Shown here piece after piece: positions 1 to 8,155 of a stretch of DNA of 64,000 nucleotides. Source of the DNA: Candidatus Kuenenia stuttgartensis (GTDB lineage: Bacteria; Pseudomonadota; Alphaproteobacteria; SMXS01); contig CALQFM020000002.1 in the NCBI GenBank assembly GCA_943329845.2, positions 1 to 64,000 on the forward strand, written 5' to 3'. Every line of letters starts with the position of its first letter. Position 1 is the first letter of the stretch. The notes under the pieces were generated by a model. That model did not search any database and was not told where the DNA came from. It saw only the letters and a program-made list of their open reading frames with translations. Made by a program: the position numbers and the translations under genes.

Positions 1-300
1 ACCGGATTTGGCACCGCGCCGCGAACCAACACCGACATCCCCGAGTGTCACAGCCCGAGCATGGGCGCGAAGGGTTCGGGCGCGACCGGGTTTGGCACCG
101 CGCCGCGAACCAACACCGACATCCCTGAGTGTCACAGCCCGAGCATGGGCGCGAAAGGTTCGGGCGCGACCGGGTTTGGCACCGCGCCGCGGACCAACAC
201 CGACATCCCCGAGTGTCTCAGCCCGAGCGTGGGCGCGAAGGGTTCGGGCGCGACCGGGTTTGGCACCGCGCCGCGGACCAACACCGACATCCCCGAGTGC
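1..300. repeat. 84-bp tandem repeat array, about 3.6 copies, cut by the left window edge
   Basis: Near-identical units begin at 1, 85, 169 and 253, each starting ACCGG(A/G)TTTGGCACCG, with an exact 84-bp period. The fourth copy diverges after about 48 bp. Because 84 is a multiple of three, all frames stay open and the ORF track shows repetitive translations, but none has a plausible start or a recognisable protein. The array may continue to the left of the window. Confidence 0.95.
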
Positions 301-622
301 CACACTCCCGACACCCGTAGTGCACACGCTAAGCCCTGAGCGGGGTACCGTCGCAACAATGTAGACTGGTCTGCGCAAGCCGATTGGCTAATGGACAATT
401 CTGCTTGTCTTGAGCTTGGCTCTGGTTGTGATGCTTGTCTCCTCGGCAGCGCCCGCAGTTTCGCCAAGCGAAGGCGTAAAGCGGAACGTCGTCATCAGGG
501 CAGCGGCCTTGACCTGTTCGCTATCCGAGCGCGTGCGGAAACGATGCTGCGCCTTCTCCTGTTGCGCGCGATGGAGATCGTAATCATAGATTTCGCTATT
601 GCATACCACCGCGATCGTCCGA

Positions 623-644
623 GTTACGGTGACAGTCCACTTAA
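623..644. repeat. Diverged single copy of the 24-bp GGTGACAGTGCACTTAA-type repeat
   Basis: GTTACGGTGACAGTCCACTTAA here matches, with a few differences, the two perfect tandem copies at 8986-9034. It lies in non-coding DNA. Confidence 0.6.
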
Positions 645-776
645 CTCGGATGGGAGGGCTAAGCCCATGAATGCGCTATCACCATAAAACTCAATCCTTC
701 GTCGTCCCGAACCTCACCTCCCAAAAATCTCGGCAAGAAGAGCTGTTGCCCGTGAAGGCGTCGCATCGGCAGGCAC

Positions 777-835
777 AATCTCCGCACATTGTGCGGAGAT
801 TAGGAGCCGTATTCTCCGCACAATCTGCGGAGATT
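777..835. promoter_or_regulatory. Two tandem palindromes (operator-like), plus a third half-site
   Basis: AATCTCCGCAC-ATT-GTGCGGAGATT (777-801) is a perfect 11-bp inverted repeat. TCTCCGCA-CAATC-TGCGGAGA follows at 813-833, and a lone TCTCCGC half-site starts at 846. The left half-sites are spaced 34 and 33 bp apart, about three helical turns, as expected for cooperative binding of a dimeric repressor. The sites lie just downstream of the phage terS stop; no adjacent regulator gene is visible. Confidence 0.6.
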
Positions 836-870
836 ACGGGCCTGTTCTCCGCGAGCGGCGAAGCAACGCG

Positions 871-1317
871 CTATGAGGAACTCGGCTCTTCACCATGCTC
901 GCCATTGTCGCCCGCCATCCGCCGCAACAGGTCGAGATGGGCCGCATCCAGCGTTTCCTCCGCCTGCGACGACCGGCCCTTGCCGTACCGGAGCGGATCG
1001 AGATACGCCGCCAGCCACTTCCGCGTCTCCACCCGCAGCTTGACGATCCGCACGTCCTCCGCGTCCGCCGCGTCGACGATGTCGAGCGCCTGCTCCACCA
1101 GCGCCAGCGCCCGCTCGGCCCTGCCCAGCCGGTACCGCTCCGCGTTTTCCGGCAGCTTCACGAATGTCAGCAGCGCTTCGGGCCGGACGCCGAGCACCTC
1201 CGCGATGACCGCGAGCGATTTGCCCGTGGCCATGTGCTCGCGCACCTTGTTCATGCCGATCTTGTCCAGCAGGCGCAGGCTCCGGCGGCGCCGCGACGCC
1301 TCTCCCGCCGCGCTCAC
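871..1317 (-). CDS. Phage terminase small subunit-like protein
   Basis: A 148-aa basic protein. Residues about 20-55 look like a helix-turn-helix, and residues about 95-114 (RVETRKWLAAYLDPLRYGKG) match the hallmark C-terminal segment of small terminase subunits, which bind phage DNA pac/cos sites and recruit the large-subunit nuclease/ATPase. It overlaps the upstream 144-aa structural gene by 4 bp, so they are probably translationally coupled. No terminase large subunit is present in the window, and terS being last after tail-type genes is not the usual packaging-first phage order. Family assignment is by motif only. Confidence 0.7.
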   Translation of the reverse strand: MSAAGEASRRRRSLRLLDKIGMNKVREHMATGKSLAVIAEVLGVRPEALLTFVKLPENAERYRLGRAERALALVEQALDIVDAADAEDVRIVKLRVETRKWLAAYLDPLRYGKGRSSQAEETLDAAHLDLLRRMAGDNGEHGEEPSSS

Positions 1318-1748
1318 GCCAGGGTGAAGATGCCCGCCGCGTTCCAGATCAGCTTGAACTGGGCGCCGTCATTGGCCGTCTGCACGCCGCCGAAATCGAT
1401 GAATGCCACCAGCGGCTTGACCGGGCTCGACTGGGTGTCGTCATACAGCGCCGCCTTGTAGGCGGTGATCGCCCCGCCGCTCGCCGTCCAGGTCACGTCG
1501 GCGGCGTCGAATTTCGCCGTGCCGCCGGTCAGCCCCCAGGTCACGCTCGCCAGGGTCGCGCCGCCGCTTGTATAGCCGCTGCCCCCGGAGATCTGGTTGC
1601 CCGACACATCGGCAAGCACCGAATGGCCCGCCGAGAACGACGCGGCATTGTTCAGCAGCATCACCTTGAAGCTGTGTCCGTCCAGGTCGATGGTGCCGTC
1701 GCCGATATATTCCTTGAAGCTGTTATAGAGACTGATCGTCACCGCCAT
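1314..1748 (-). CDS. Phage structural protein, function unknown
   Basis: A 144-aa protein that starts MAVTISLYNSFKEYIGDG and is rich in Gly, Ser, Thr and Ala with beta-strand periodicity, typical of small phage decoration or tail-associated proteins found next to tail fibre genes. The start is set by a strong GAAAGGAG ribosome binding site 5 to 6 bases upstream. It begins 13 bp after the stop of the large structural gene (in its corrected frame) and overlaps terS by 4 bp. I recognise the type of protein but no specific named family. Confidence 0.65.
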   Translation of the reverse strand: MAVTISLYNSFKEYIGDGTIDLDGHSFKVMLLNNAASFSAGHSVLADVSGNQISGGSGYTSGGATLASVTWGLTGGTAKFDAADVTWTASGGAITAYKAALYDDTQSSPVKPLVAFIDFGGVQTANDGAQFKLIWNAAGIFTLA

Positions 1749-1760
1749 GGTGATCTCCTT

Positions 1761-3333
1761 TCATGCTGCCGGCACGGGCGTCCAGGCCGAAATCGTCGGC
1801 TCCCGGTCGGCCCATACCGCTTGATTTTCGTTGATTGCCCGCCACCGCGGCCCCGCACGGATGGGGCCGCGCGCCGACAGCGCCATCGCCCCCGCGCCGG
1901 CCCGGACTACCTTGTCGGCCAGCGCCAGCGGCGCCCGGCAGGTTATGGTCGCGGCCTGCGAAGCGACCGCGACCGCCGCGTCCAGGGCGATGCCGGGCAC
2001 GGCACCGGTCAGCGCGACGGTGGCACTGGGCAGCGCCAGGAAAACGCTCGCGCTGACGGCCGGAACCAGCGCCGCCAACGCCCCCCGCGACAACCGGCAC
2101 GATCGCCGCCCCGCCGGTCGCGACAGCCGGCGCCAGACCCGACAGGCCGGATGCCGCCAATGGCACGGGCGTCTCGGCATCCACATTGTCCAGCAGGAAG
2201 GCGCCGATGAAGGCGTCCCGCACGCCCGCCACATGGCCGGTCGAGGACGACCACCAGTCGGTGTTGAGGGTATGGGTGCCGGCGCTCAGCGCGCCGAAGC
2301 CAAAGGCGATGAAGCTCGTTCTCGCGCCGGTGCTATTGGTCGCCGCGCCGCTGCCGAATTGCCGCTTGAGATAGAGGTTCCGGTCCGTTCCTGCCGCGTC
2401 CACCTTCAAATTGCCCCAGACCGGCGCGAACGATGTGGAGTAGTCGAAAACCGCCGATCCCACGATCAGGTGATCGGCCGCCGGTGCGGTCACGGTGACG
2501 GTCGCGGCGGCCTGCGGTGTGTCCGCCGTCGTCGTCTGTCGCGTGTTGTCCTGGTCCGTGGACGCCGCCGTAAAACCGTCGAGGCGGATGGCCAGGAGTC
2601 GCGCCTGCCGGATCTGCGCCGTCGTCGCGTTGTCGGACGAGGCGTACCGGATCTTCAGCGTCTGCGCGCTGGCGCCCTGATCGACCACCGCCGCCCCGGC
2701 CCACGACGCGAACTGCGACGCGGTCAGGGCCATGTAGCCGTCCACCGTGTCCAGGTATTGCGTGCCGCCCACGTCCAGCAGGCACCTTCCCCGCGCATGG
2801 AACGGGCTGCTGGAGATGAAGCCGCTGAGTTCGGCCGAAACCAGGATCAGGTAGTCGCCGGCCGAGGCCGGCGTAAAGGTCAACGTCGTTTTGTCCGAGA
2901 GCGTGCTGCTGGTGGTGCTGCTCGTGCTGGTGCTCTCCGCATACTCGTCGCCGGTTTCCTTCCTGATGGCGATCATTTGCGCGTCGGACGTACCCGTGAC
3001 CGTCCCGGAAACCTCCGACAGGTGCTCGATGCTGAAGGTCTGCGAACCCGGTGCACCGCCCGATGTCCACTTCGCGATGCCGCCCACCGACATCTTTTCG
3101 CTGGTGTTCTGCGACCGGTGGTTAGGGTTGGCCAGGTTGGCGCCCGCCGTGTCGTCGCGCAGCCGGTGACGGTTGTTGTCCGTTGTCACGCTGCTGTCGA
3201 AGATCGCCGACCAGAGCAGGTAATAATCGGTGCTGGGTGCCGGTGTGAAGGTCAGCGACACCACGTCCGAATAGGTCGTGCTGGTCGTCGTCTGCCGGCT
3301 CAGCGCCTGGTTTCTGTACCAGGTCCGCGCCAT
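1761..3333 (-). CDS. Phage tail/fibre-type structural protein with a +1 frameshift at a homopolymer
   Basis: The reading frame begins MARTWYRNQALSRQ and contains repeated beta-rich segments (TLTFTPA-type repeats at least twice), as in phage tail-associated fibre proteins. In the original frame the ORF changes to low-complexity Arg/Gly sequence after about residue 417 and overruns the next gene start. In the +1 frame after the C6 run at 2081-2086 (G6 on the coding strand) it continues sensibly as LVPAVSASVFLALPSATVAL and ends ISAWTPVPAA at a TGA just before the next ribosome binding site. The length 1573 nt is 3n+1, consistent with exactly one extra base. This is a sequencing error, a recent frameshift or programmed slippage. 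Confidence 0.7.
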
Positions 3334-3336
3334 GGC

Positions 3337-3732
3337 CTAGCCTCCGATCCGGGCGGCCGCCTCGAACACCGCGTCCACCTGTACCGGCGTTATCTCGAGC
3401 TGGCCGGCGAACTGGTCGATCAGCGGCGAAAGCCGCTCGAAGACCACCGCGTAGTCCCAGGCGATCCGCACCGCGCGCGGCGCCGCTGCCACCGCCGCCT
3501 CGCACGAGTCCAGCAACCCTGCGGCGTCAAGCGCCAGCCGGAACTGCATCGGCGTCACGACCATGCGCTCGCGCGCCATCAGCAGGTCAACCTCGGCCGA
3601 AAGCGCCCTGATCTCCTGCTCGCCGGGCGGCTCGCCCCCGGACATCCACCGCAGCGACCCGTAGGCATCGTCCCCAAGGGTCCACTGCGCCCCCGGCCAT
3701 TTGCACGCCAGGATGTCTCCGATCCCCGCCAT
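3337..3732 (-). CDS. Small phage tail-type protein, function unknown
   Basis: A 131-aa protein starting MAGIGDILACKWPGAQW. The C-terminal half (LALDAAGLLDSCEAAV, then APRAVRIAWDYA) has the helical pattern seen in small proteins encoded beside phage tail fibres. I chose the ATG at 3732 rather than the track start at 3786 because GAGG sits 6 bases upstream and the extra N-terminus is basic and unlikely. It is followed after 3 bp by the large structural gene, and it is the first gene of the four-gene phage cassette. The exact role is unknown. Confidence 0.6.
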   Translation of the reverse strand: MAGIGDILACKWPGAQWTLGDDAYGSLRWMSGGEPPGEQEIRALSAEVDLLMARERMVVTPMQFRLALDAAGLLDSCEAAVAAAPRAVRIAWDYAVVFERLSPLIDQFAGQLEITPVQVDAVFEAAARIGG

Positions 3733-3943
3733 CGATCGCCTCGTTGTTCGTTGGGAAAAGCCATCCCGGCGGAGCGTGCTCGACACCCGGATTTCCAGCC
3801 TGATTTACGCAACATCAGGCGGCTTGCGGAACCGCTTCAACAACTTTCTCCGGAAATTTTTTTGCGGATGCCTTCGGCGTCGCGGCGAGCCAAGCATCGG
3901 GCAATGAACGACGTCGCTTCAATCCATATCGAAAGAGAGTGGC

Positions 3944-3971
3944 GGGATCCGGGCCGCAGAACCCGGATCCC
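3944..3971. repeat. Perfect 10-bp inverted repeat (hairpin)
   Basis: GGGATCCGGG and CCCGGATCCC are separated by 8 bases. No T-tract follows on either strand, so it is not a standard intrinsic terminator. Confidence 0.6.
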
Positions 3972-4045
3972 CAGTAGCACTCGGCCCCCTCCTGGAACGC
4001 GCCAGCAACCCGTCGCGCCCGCCAGCCACGATTTTGCCTCAAATT

Positions 4046-4059
4046 TGATCGATCGCTCT
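4046..4059. promoter_or_regulatory. Degenerate TGATCG-NN-CGATCA operator candidate
   Basis: TGATCGATCGCTCT differs at two positions from the palindrome found exactly at 17498-17511 and 32230-32243. It lies about 215 bp upstream of the 4274 gene start. Confidence 0.4.
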
Positions 4060-4273
4060 AACCTGGATCAGCATCGCCGTGCTGAAACGCGCTTTTCCCC
4101 GCATGACCTGTCAACTCGCGCAGATGCGCTGGCCCGGAATCCCGGGCACCATCGGCGCCTCAGGCGCGTCCCGCCGGATTCTGTTTTACCCGCCGCAAAA
4201 TTGGGGCACGCTCCACCCACGAACGCCGCCGTCCAAAAACGCCGCCGGCGACGCACCACACAACGGGGAACAC

Positions 4274-5401
4274 ATGCTCAGCGCGCTCGACGAAACCCTG
4301 ATGCATCAGGGCCCGGTCACCTTCGACCATGCCCTGACCAGCGACCACCGCTTCTTCGACCGCATGTGGCTGGGCGGCCACTGCGCCGAAAACATCAAGT
4401 TCATCAGCGGCATGGCCGCCTACAAGAACATGAACGCGTTCGAGGGCTTCATCTGCGTCCAGAAGGACGGCAAACAGTACAACGCCCGCTTCTCGCGCCC
4501 CTTCATCCCAAGCCTCGGCGACCTGTCCGTCGGCCCTCTGGCCCTCGACATCGTCGAGCCGCTGAAAAAGCTGCGCCTCACCCTGGCCGCGCCCGAAGGC
4601 CAGCCGGTCGAGGCCGACATCACCTTCACCGGCCTTTACCCCGCCCACGAGGAAGCCCATCATCTGCGCCGCATCACCGGCCGGCTGCAGCAGGATTACC
4701 GCCGCTTCGACCAGATCGGCCGCGTCGACGGCTGGCTCGAGGTCGAGGGCCAACGCATCGAGATCAGCGACTGGTACGGCGCCCGCGACCATTCCTGGGG
4801 CGTCCGCCCCGGCGTCGGCGGCTTCGAGCCCAACACCTTCATCCCGGCCGCCGCCGAGCCCGTCACCCTGGGCCAGCTGTTCATCTGGCTCGCCTTCCGC
4901 ACGCCCTCCATGGCCGGCCAGATGCAGCGCCAGGAGGACAGCGAGGGCAAGCCGCTGATGCAGGACGGCTACATCCTGCGCGACGGCCAGGAGATCCGCG
5001 TCCGCGACATCCAGCACGACATCGATTTCGTCCCCGGCACCCGCGTCTACAGGACCTGCCGGCTGAAGGTCACGCTCGAAACCGGCGAGGTCCTCGACAT
5101 CGAGGGCCAGGCCCTGCTCGCGCCCTGGTGCTACAAGGGTTCCGGCTACGACAGCGGCTATGACGACGAGATGGGCCTCGGCTTCCACCGCGGCGAAACC
5201 GCCCAGTACGATGTCTATGACGTCTCCCACCCGGAAAAGGTCGTCTTGCCCGACGGCCGCACCATCGAGCCCACCCACCGCGAGCAGCCGGCCACCATTA
5301 CCGTCAATGGCGAGAAGGGCCTCGCCCATTTCCCGGTGATCAACTGGGGCATCGTCAAGCGCTACGGCCTGTCCAAGCCGGGCAGCAACCGCCGCAGCTG
5401 A
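4274..5401 (+). CDS. DUF7064-like (AttH/lipocalin-type) hypothetical protein
   Basis: A 375-aa soluble protein. The motif RDHSWGVR at residues about 171-178 is the hallmark I associate with DUF7064-type proteins, beta-barrel proteins related to the AttH/CrtC hydroxysteroid- and carotenoid-type enzymes and often encoded in lipid or steroid catabolic loci. No signal peptide is seen. The start at 4274 follows CGGGGAACAC; the longer ORF from 4079 adds about 65 residues without family character. The phosphotransferase-fold gene starts 7 bp downstream, so these are probably one operon. The function is unproven; domain naming is from memory of the motif. Confidence 0.6.
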   Translation: MLSALDETLMHQGPVTFDHALTSDHRFFDRMWLGGHCAENIKFISGMAAYKNMNAFEGFICVQKDGKQYNARFSRPFIPSLGDLSVGPLALDIVEPLKKLRLTLAAPEGQPVEADITFTGLYPAHEEAHHLRRITGRLQQDYRRFDQIGRVDGWLEVEGQRIEISDWYGARDHSWGVRPGVGGFEPNTFIPAAAEPVTLGQLFIWLAFRTPSMAGQMQRQEDSEGKPLMQDGYILRDGQEIRVRDIQHDIDFVPGTRVYRTCRLKVTLETGEVLDIEGQALLAPWCYKGSGYDSGYDDEMGLGFHRGETAQYDVYDVSHPEKVVLPDGRTIEPTHREQPATITVNGEKGLAHFPVINWGIVKRYGLSKPGSNRRS

Positions 5402-5408
5402 GGGAACG

Positions 5409-6485
5409 ATGCCCGATCTTCACCCCCGTGGCCTCCAGCCCGACGCCGTCGCCGCCTGCCTCTCCCGGGGACTGGGCGCGCCCGTCGCCGTCCGCGCCCT
5501 GCGCCAGACCTTCCCCGGCGCCTCCCGCGAGACCTGGCTGGTCGACGCCGAGGTCTCCGGCAGGCCCGAAGGCCTCGTCGTCCGCGTCGACTGTCCCGGC
5601 GGCCCCGGCGTGCCCCAGGACATGAAGCACGAGTGGCAGGTCTACGAGCGGCTCTGGAAGTCCGAGATCCCGGTCGCCGAGCCGCTCTGGTATGCCGACG
5701 GCATCGAGTTCGCCGAGGGGCGCCCGCACATGGTGCGCCGGCTGGTCGACGGCAGCACCCACATCGCCGGCCTCACCGACCAGACCGATGACGGAAAGCG
5801 CCTGCGCCGCGCCGTCGTCTTCGAGCATGTCGAGAAGCTGGCCGCGCTCCACCGCATGGACTGGCAGGCCCGCGGCTTCGGCGATTTCATCGACGCGCCG
5901 GCCACCCCGGCCCAGTCGCTCCGTACCGAGTTCGACATCTGGAAGAAGCTCTGGATCGCGGGCCGCAGCGAACCGTTCCCGCTGATCACCGAAGTGCTCT
6001 ACTGGCTCGAGGAGAACCTGCCCACCGACACGCCCATGATCTCGCTGGTCAAGGGCAACAACGGCGTCGGCGAGGAAATCTGGCGCGATAGGAAAATTGT
6101 CGCCATGAGCGACTGGGAGCTGGCCTCCCTGGGCGACGGCGCCCTTGACCTCGCCTTCTCCCAGGGCACTCTGGCCCTCGACAATTTCGGCGACGCCATC
6201 CGCCACTACGAGCAATGCGTTGGCCACGAGGTCTCGCCCCACCGCCTCGCCTTCTGCATGTTCTGGATCATGTTCAAGGCGCTCTGCTGCCTGAACGTCT
6301 ACATGCTCGGCGGCTGGCTCCGCGGCAACCCGCGCCTCAACCGTCCGGCCTTTGGCCTGGTCAGCGTCAAGTCCTACGAGCGGCGCCTCGCCGGCTGCCT
6401 CGGCAAGGATCTCGTCGATGCCTGGCGCGAGATCGCCGGCGACCAGGTCAGCACCTATGCTCGCTTTGGAGAAAGCAAGAAATGA
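5409..6485 (+). CDS. Phosphotransferase-family (APH-fold) protein with atypical catalytic loop
   Basis: A 358-aa protein with the overall pattern of aminoglycoside-phosphotransferase/ACAD10-like kinases: N-lobe to about residue 115, the helix VEKLAALHRMDW at about 141-152, and the DWELASLGD segment at about 235-243 that normally carries the Mg-binding Asp. The usual HGDxxxxN catalytic loop reads KGNNGVGE (215-222), so the catalytic His/Asp and the following Asn are replaced. Members with this loop occur beside acyl-CoA and steroid catabolic genes. It is either a divergent kinase or a pseudokinase. It overlaps the next gene by ATGA. Confidence 0.75.
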   Translation: MPDLHPRGLQPDAVAACLSRGLGAPVAVRALRQTFPGASRETWLVDAEVSGRPEGLVVRVDCPGGPGVPQDMKHEWQVYERLWKSEIPVAEPLWYADGIEFAEGRPHMVRRLVDGSTHIAGLTDQTDDGKRLRRAVVFEHVEKLAALHRMDWQARGFGDFIDAPATPAQSLRTEFDIWKKLWIAGRSEPFPLITEVLYWLEENLPTDTPMISLVKGNNGVGEEIWRDRKIVAMSDWELASLGDGALDLAFSQGTLALDNFGDAIRHYEQCVGHEVSPHRLAFCMFWIMFKALCCLNVYMLGGWLRGNPRLNRPAFGLVSVKSYERRLAGCLGKDLVDAWREIAGDQVSTYARFGESKK

Positions 6486-6976
6486 TCCCGTCTTCCCGCG
6501 AGCTCATCGCCGGCATTGCCCGCACCCTCGAGAACGACGTGCTGCCCGAACTGGCGAACGCCACCTGGACCGCCAGTTCGATCCGCAGTTGCCTCACCCT
6601 TCTCGCCCATCTCGAGGAGCGCGTCGTCCACGAGGGGCGCATCCTCTACCAGGACAACGCCGACATGCGCGCCCTGCTCGGCCGCCTGCGCGCCGATCTG
6701 TCCGAGCCGCTGCCCCAGGCCGCCATCGGCATCTCCCTGGTGCTCGACGTCACCCGGCCGCCGACCGGCTATCCCAGCGTCGAAGAACTCGACGCCACCA
6801 ATCAGCGCCTGAAGGCGACCCTGGAGCAGACCATCACGGCACTGCACGAAGGCCGCTCAGGCTTGGGTGAAACCCGATTCCAGGCGCTCAACGGCAGCAT
6901 CCTCGCCTATCTCGCCGCCGCCGCCGAACGCGACAGAATCATGTTCGCCAAGGCCAGTGGCAAACCCCCGCTCTGA
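6482..6976 (+). CDS. Hypothetical helical protein in the phosphotransferase operon
   Basis: A 164-aa, predominantly alpha-helical soluble protein, starting MIPSSRELIAGIARTLENDV. The start codon overlaps the upstream stop (ATGA), which fixes the start and argues for translational coupling. I recognise no catalytic motif. Its constant position after an APH-fold gene suggests a partner role for that protein; this is inference. Confidence 0.65.
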   Translation: MIPSSRELIAGIARTLENDVLPELANATWTASSIRSCLTLLAHLEERVVHEGRILYQDNADMRALLGRLRADLSEPLPQAAIGISLVLDVTRPPTGYPSVEELDATNQRLKATLEQTITALHEGRSGLGETRFQALNGSILAYLAAAAERDRIMFAKASGKPPL

Positions 6977-7105
6977 CAGCTTCCGCACGCACGGAAAGCG
7001 AAAAGGCACGCTTGCCATCACCGGCAGGCTCATTAACTTGTCGGTAACAAAAACGCGTCGACCCCAGGCGCTCCCAGTTCCGGCAATTCTGAAGGCCCAT
7101 CACCC

Positions 7106-8155
7106 ATGCCCACGCTTTTCGATCCCATCGACATCGGCCCCCTCCGTCTGCCCAACCGCATCATCATGGCGCCGCTCACCCGCGCCCGCGCCGGCTCCAG
7201 CCGCATCCCCAACGACCTGATGCGCGATTACTACGTCCAGCGCGCCTCCGCCGGCCTGATCCTCAGCGAGGCAACCTCCGTCGAGCCCATGGGCGTCGGG
7301 TACGCCGACACCCCGGGCATCTGGTCCGACGATCAGGTCGAAGGCTGGAAGCGCATCACCGCCGCCGTCCACGACGCCGGCGGCCGCATCGCCCTCCAGC
7401 TCTGGCATGTAGGCCGCATCTCCCACCCCATGTTCCTCAACGGCGACGAGCCCGTCGCGCCGAGCGCCATCGCCGCCGAGGGCAGCGTCAGCCACGTGCG
7501 CCCGAAGGTGGCCTTCCCCACGCCCCGCGCGCTGGCGACCGGCGAGGTCGCGGGCATCGTCGAGGCGTTCCGCAACGGCGCCCGCAACGCCGAGCGCGCC
7601 GGCTTCGACGGCGTCGAGATCCACGGCGCCAATGGCTACCTGGTCGACCAGTTCCTGCAGACCGCCTCCAACCACCGCAACGACGGCTACGGCGGCTCCA
7701 TCGAGAACCGCGCCCGCCTGATGCTGGAAGTGGCCGACGCCGTCACCGGCGTCTGGGGCGCGGACCGGGTCGGCATGCACCTCGCCCCACGCGGCGACGC
7801 TCATTCCATGGGCGACGACAACCCCGCCGCCACCTTCGGCTACGTCGCGACCGAGCTCGGCAGGCGCGGCCTCGCCTATCTCTGCGTACGCGAATATGTC
7901 GGCGAGAACCGCCTCGGTCCCCAGCTCAAGAAGCTGTTCGGCGGCGTCTACATCGCCAACGAGCGCTTCACCCGGGAAACCGCCGAACAGGCCCTAGCGG
8001 CCGGCGACGCCGACGCCATCGCCTTCGGCCAGCTGTTCATCTCCAACCCCGACCTGCCCCGCCGCTTCGCCGAGAACGCCGCGCTCAACGAACCCGACTT
8101 CAAGACGTTCTATTCCCACGGCGCGGAAGGCTACGTCGACTATCCGGCGCTTTAG
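7106..8155 (+). CDS. NADH:flavin oxidoreductase, Old Yellow Enzyme family (NemA/alkene reductase-like)
   Basis: A 349-aa TIM-barrel FMN enzyme predicted to reduce activated C=C bonds (enones, N-ethylmaleimide, nitro-compounds) with NAD(P)H. Visible family features are MAPLTRARAG at about 21-30, LWHVGRISHP at 99-108, the substrate-binding His173/Asn176 and proton donor Tyr178 in HGANGY, NDGYGGSIENR at 192-202, and the C-terminal FMN-phosphate region AIAFGQLFISNPDLP. The length matches NemA/XenB-type enzymes. An AAGG site precedes the ATG. It is 129 bp downstream of the preceding operon and converges with the broken peptidase gene, overlapping it by 4 bp. Confidence 0.9.
   Translation: MPTLFDPIDIGPLRLPNRIIMAPLTRARAGSSRIPNDLMRDYYVQRASAGLILSEATSVEPMGVGYADTPGIWSDDQVEGWKRITAAVHDAGGRIALQLWHVGRISHPMFLNGDEPVAPSAIAAEGSVSHVRPKVAFPTPRALATGEVAGIVEAFRNGARNAERAGFDGVEIHGANGYLVDQFLQTASNHRNDGYGGSIENRARLMLEVADAVTGVWGADRVGMHLAPRGDAHSMGDDNPAATFGYVATELGRRGLAYLCVREYVGENRLGPQLKKLFGGVYIANERFTRETAEQALAAGDADAIAFGQLFISNPDLPRRFAENAALNEPDFKTFYSHGAEGYVDYPAL

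Larger units (their letters stand above)
301..870. other. Region without a supported gene
   Basis: Between the tandem repeats and the terminase small-subunit gene I see only short overlapping ORFs (for example 388-609 minus and 391-687 plus) without recognisable domains or good ribosome binding sites. It holds a diverged copy of the GGTGACAGTGCACTTAA-type repeat at 623-644 and two tandem palindromes at 777-835, annotated separately. Confidence 0.6.
3733..4273. other. Intergenic region between phage cassette and degradative operon
   Basis: No convincing gene is seen. The longer plus-strand ORF starting at 4079 reads through here, but its N-terminus lacks family character. The region contains the GGGATCCGGG/CCCGGATCCC hairpin (3944-3971) and a degenerate TGATCG-type operator (4046-4059), both listed separately. 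Confidence 0.6.

Noticed and set aside
1-300. CRISPR array
   Set aside because: The unit is 84 bp with no variable spacers; direct tandem repetition only, and no cas genes.
8-467. ORFs within the tandem repeat array (8-364, 61-339, 129-320 plus; 132-467 minus)
   Set aside because: They arise because the 84-bp unit is a multiple of three; no supported start or homology.
388-687. Short ORFs 388-609 (minus) and 391-687 (plus)
   Set aside because: No recognisable domain, overlapping on opposite strands, weak or no ribosome binding sites.
1831-5163. 1110-aa plus-strand ORF in the track
   Set aside because: It is a shadow frame opposite the phage genes and across the 4274 gene; Arg/Gly/Ala/Pro-rich composition and no domain.
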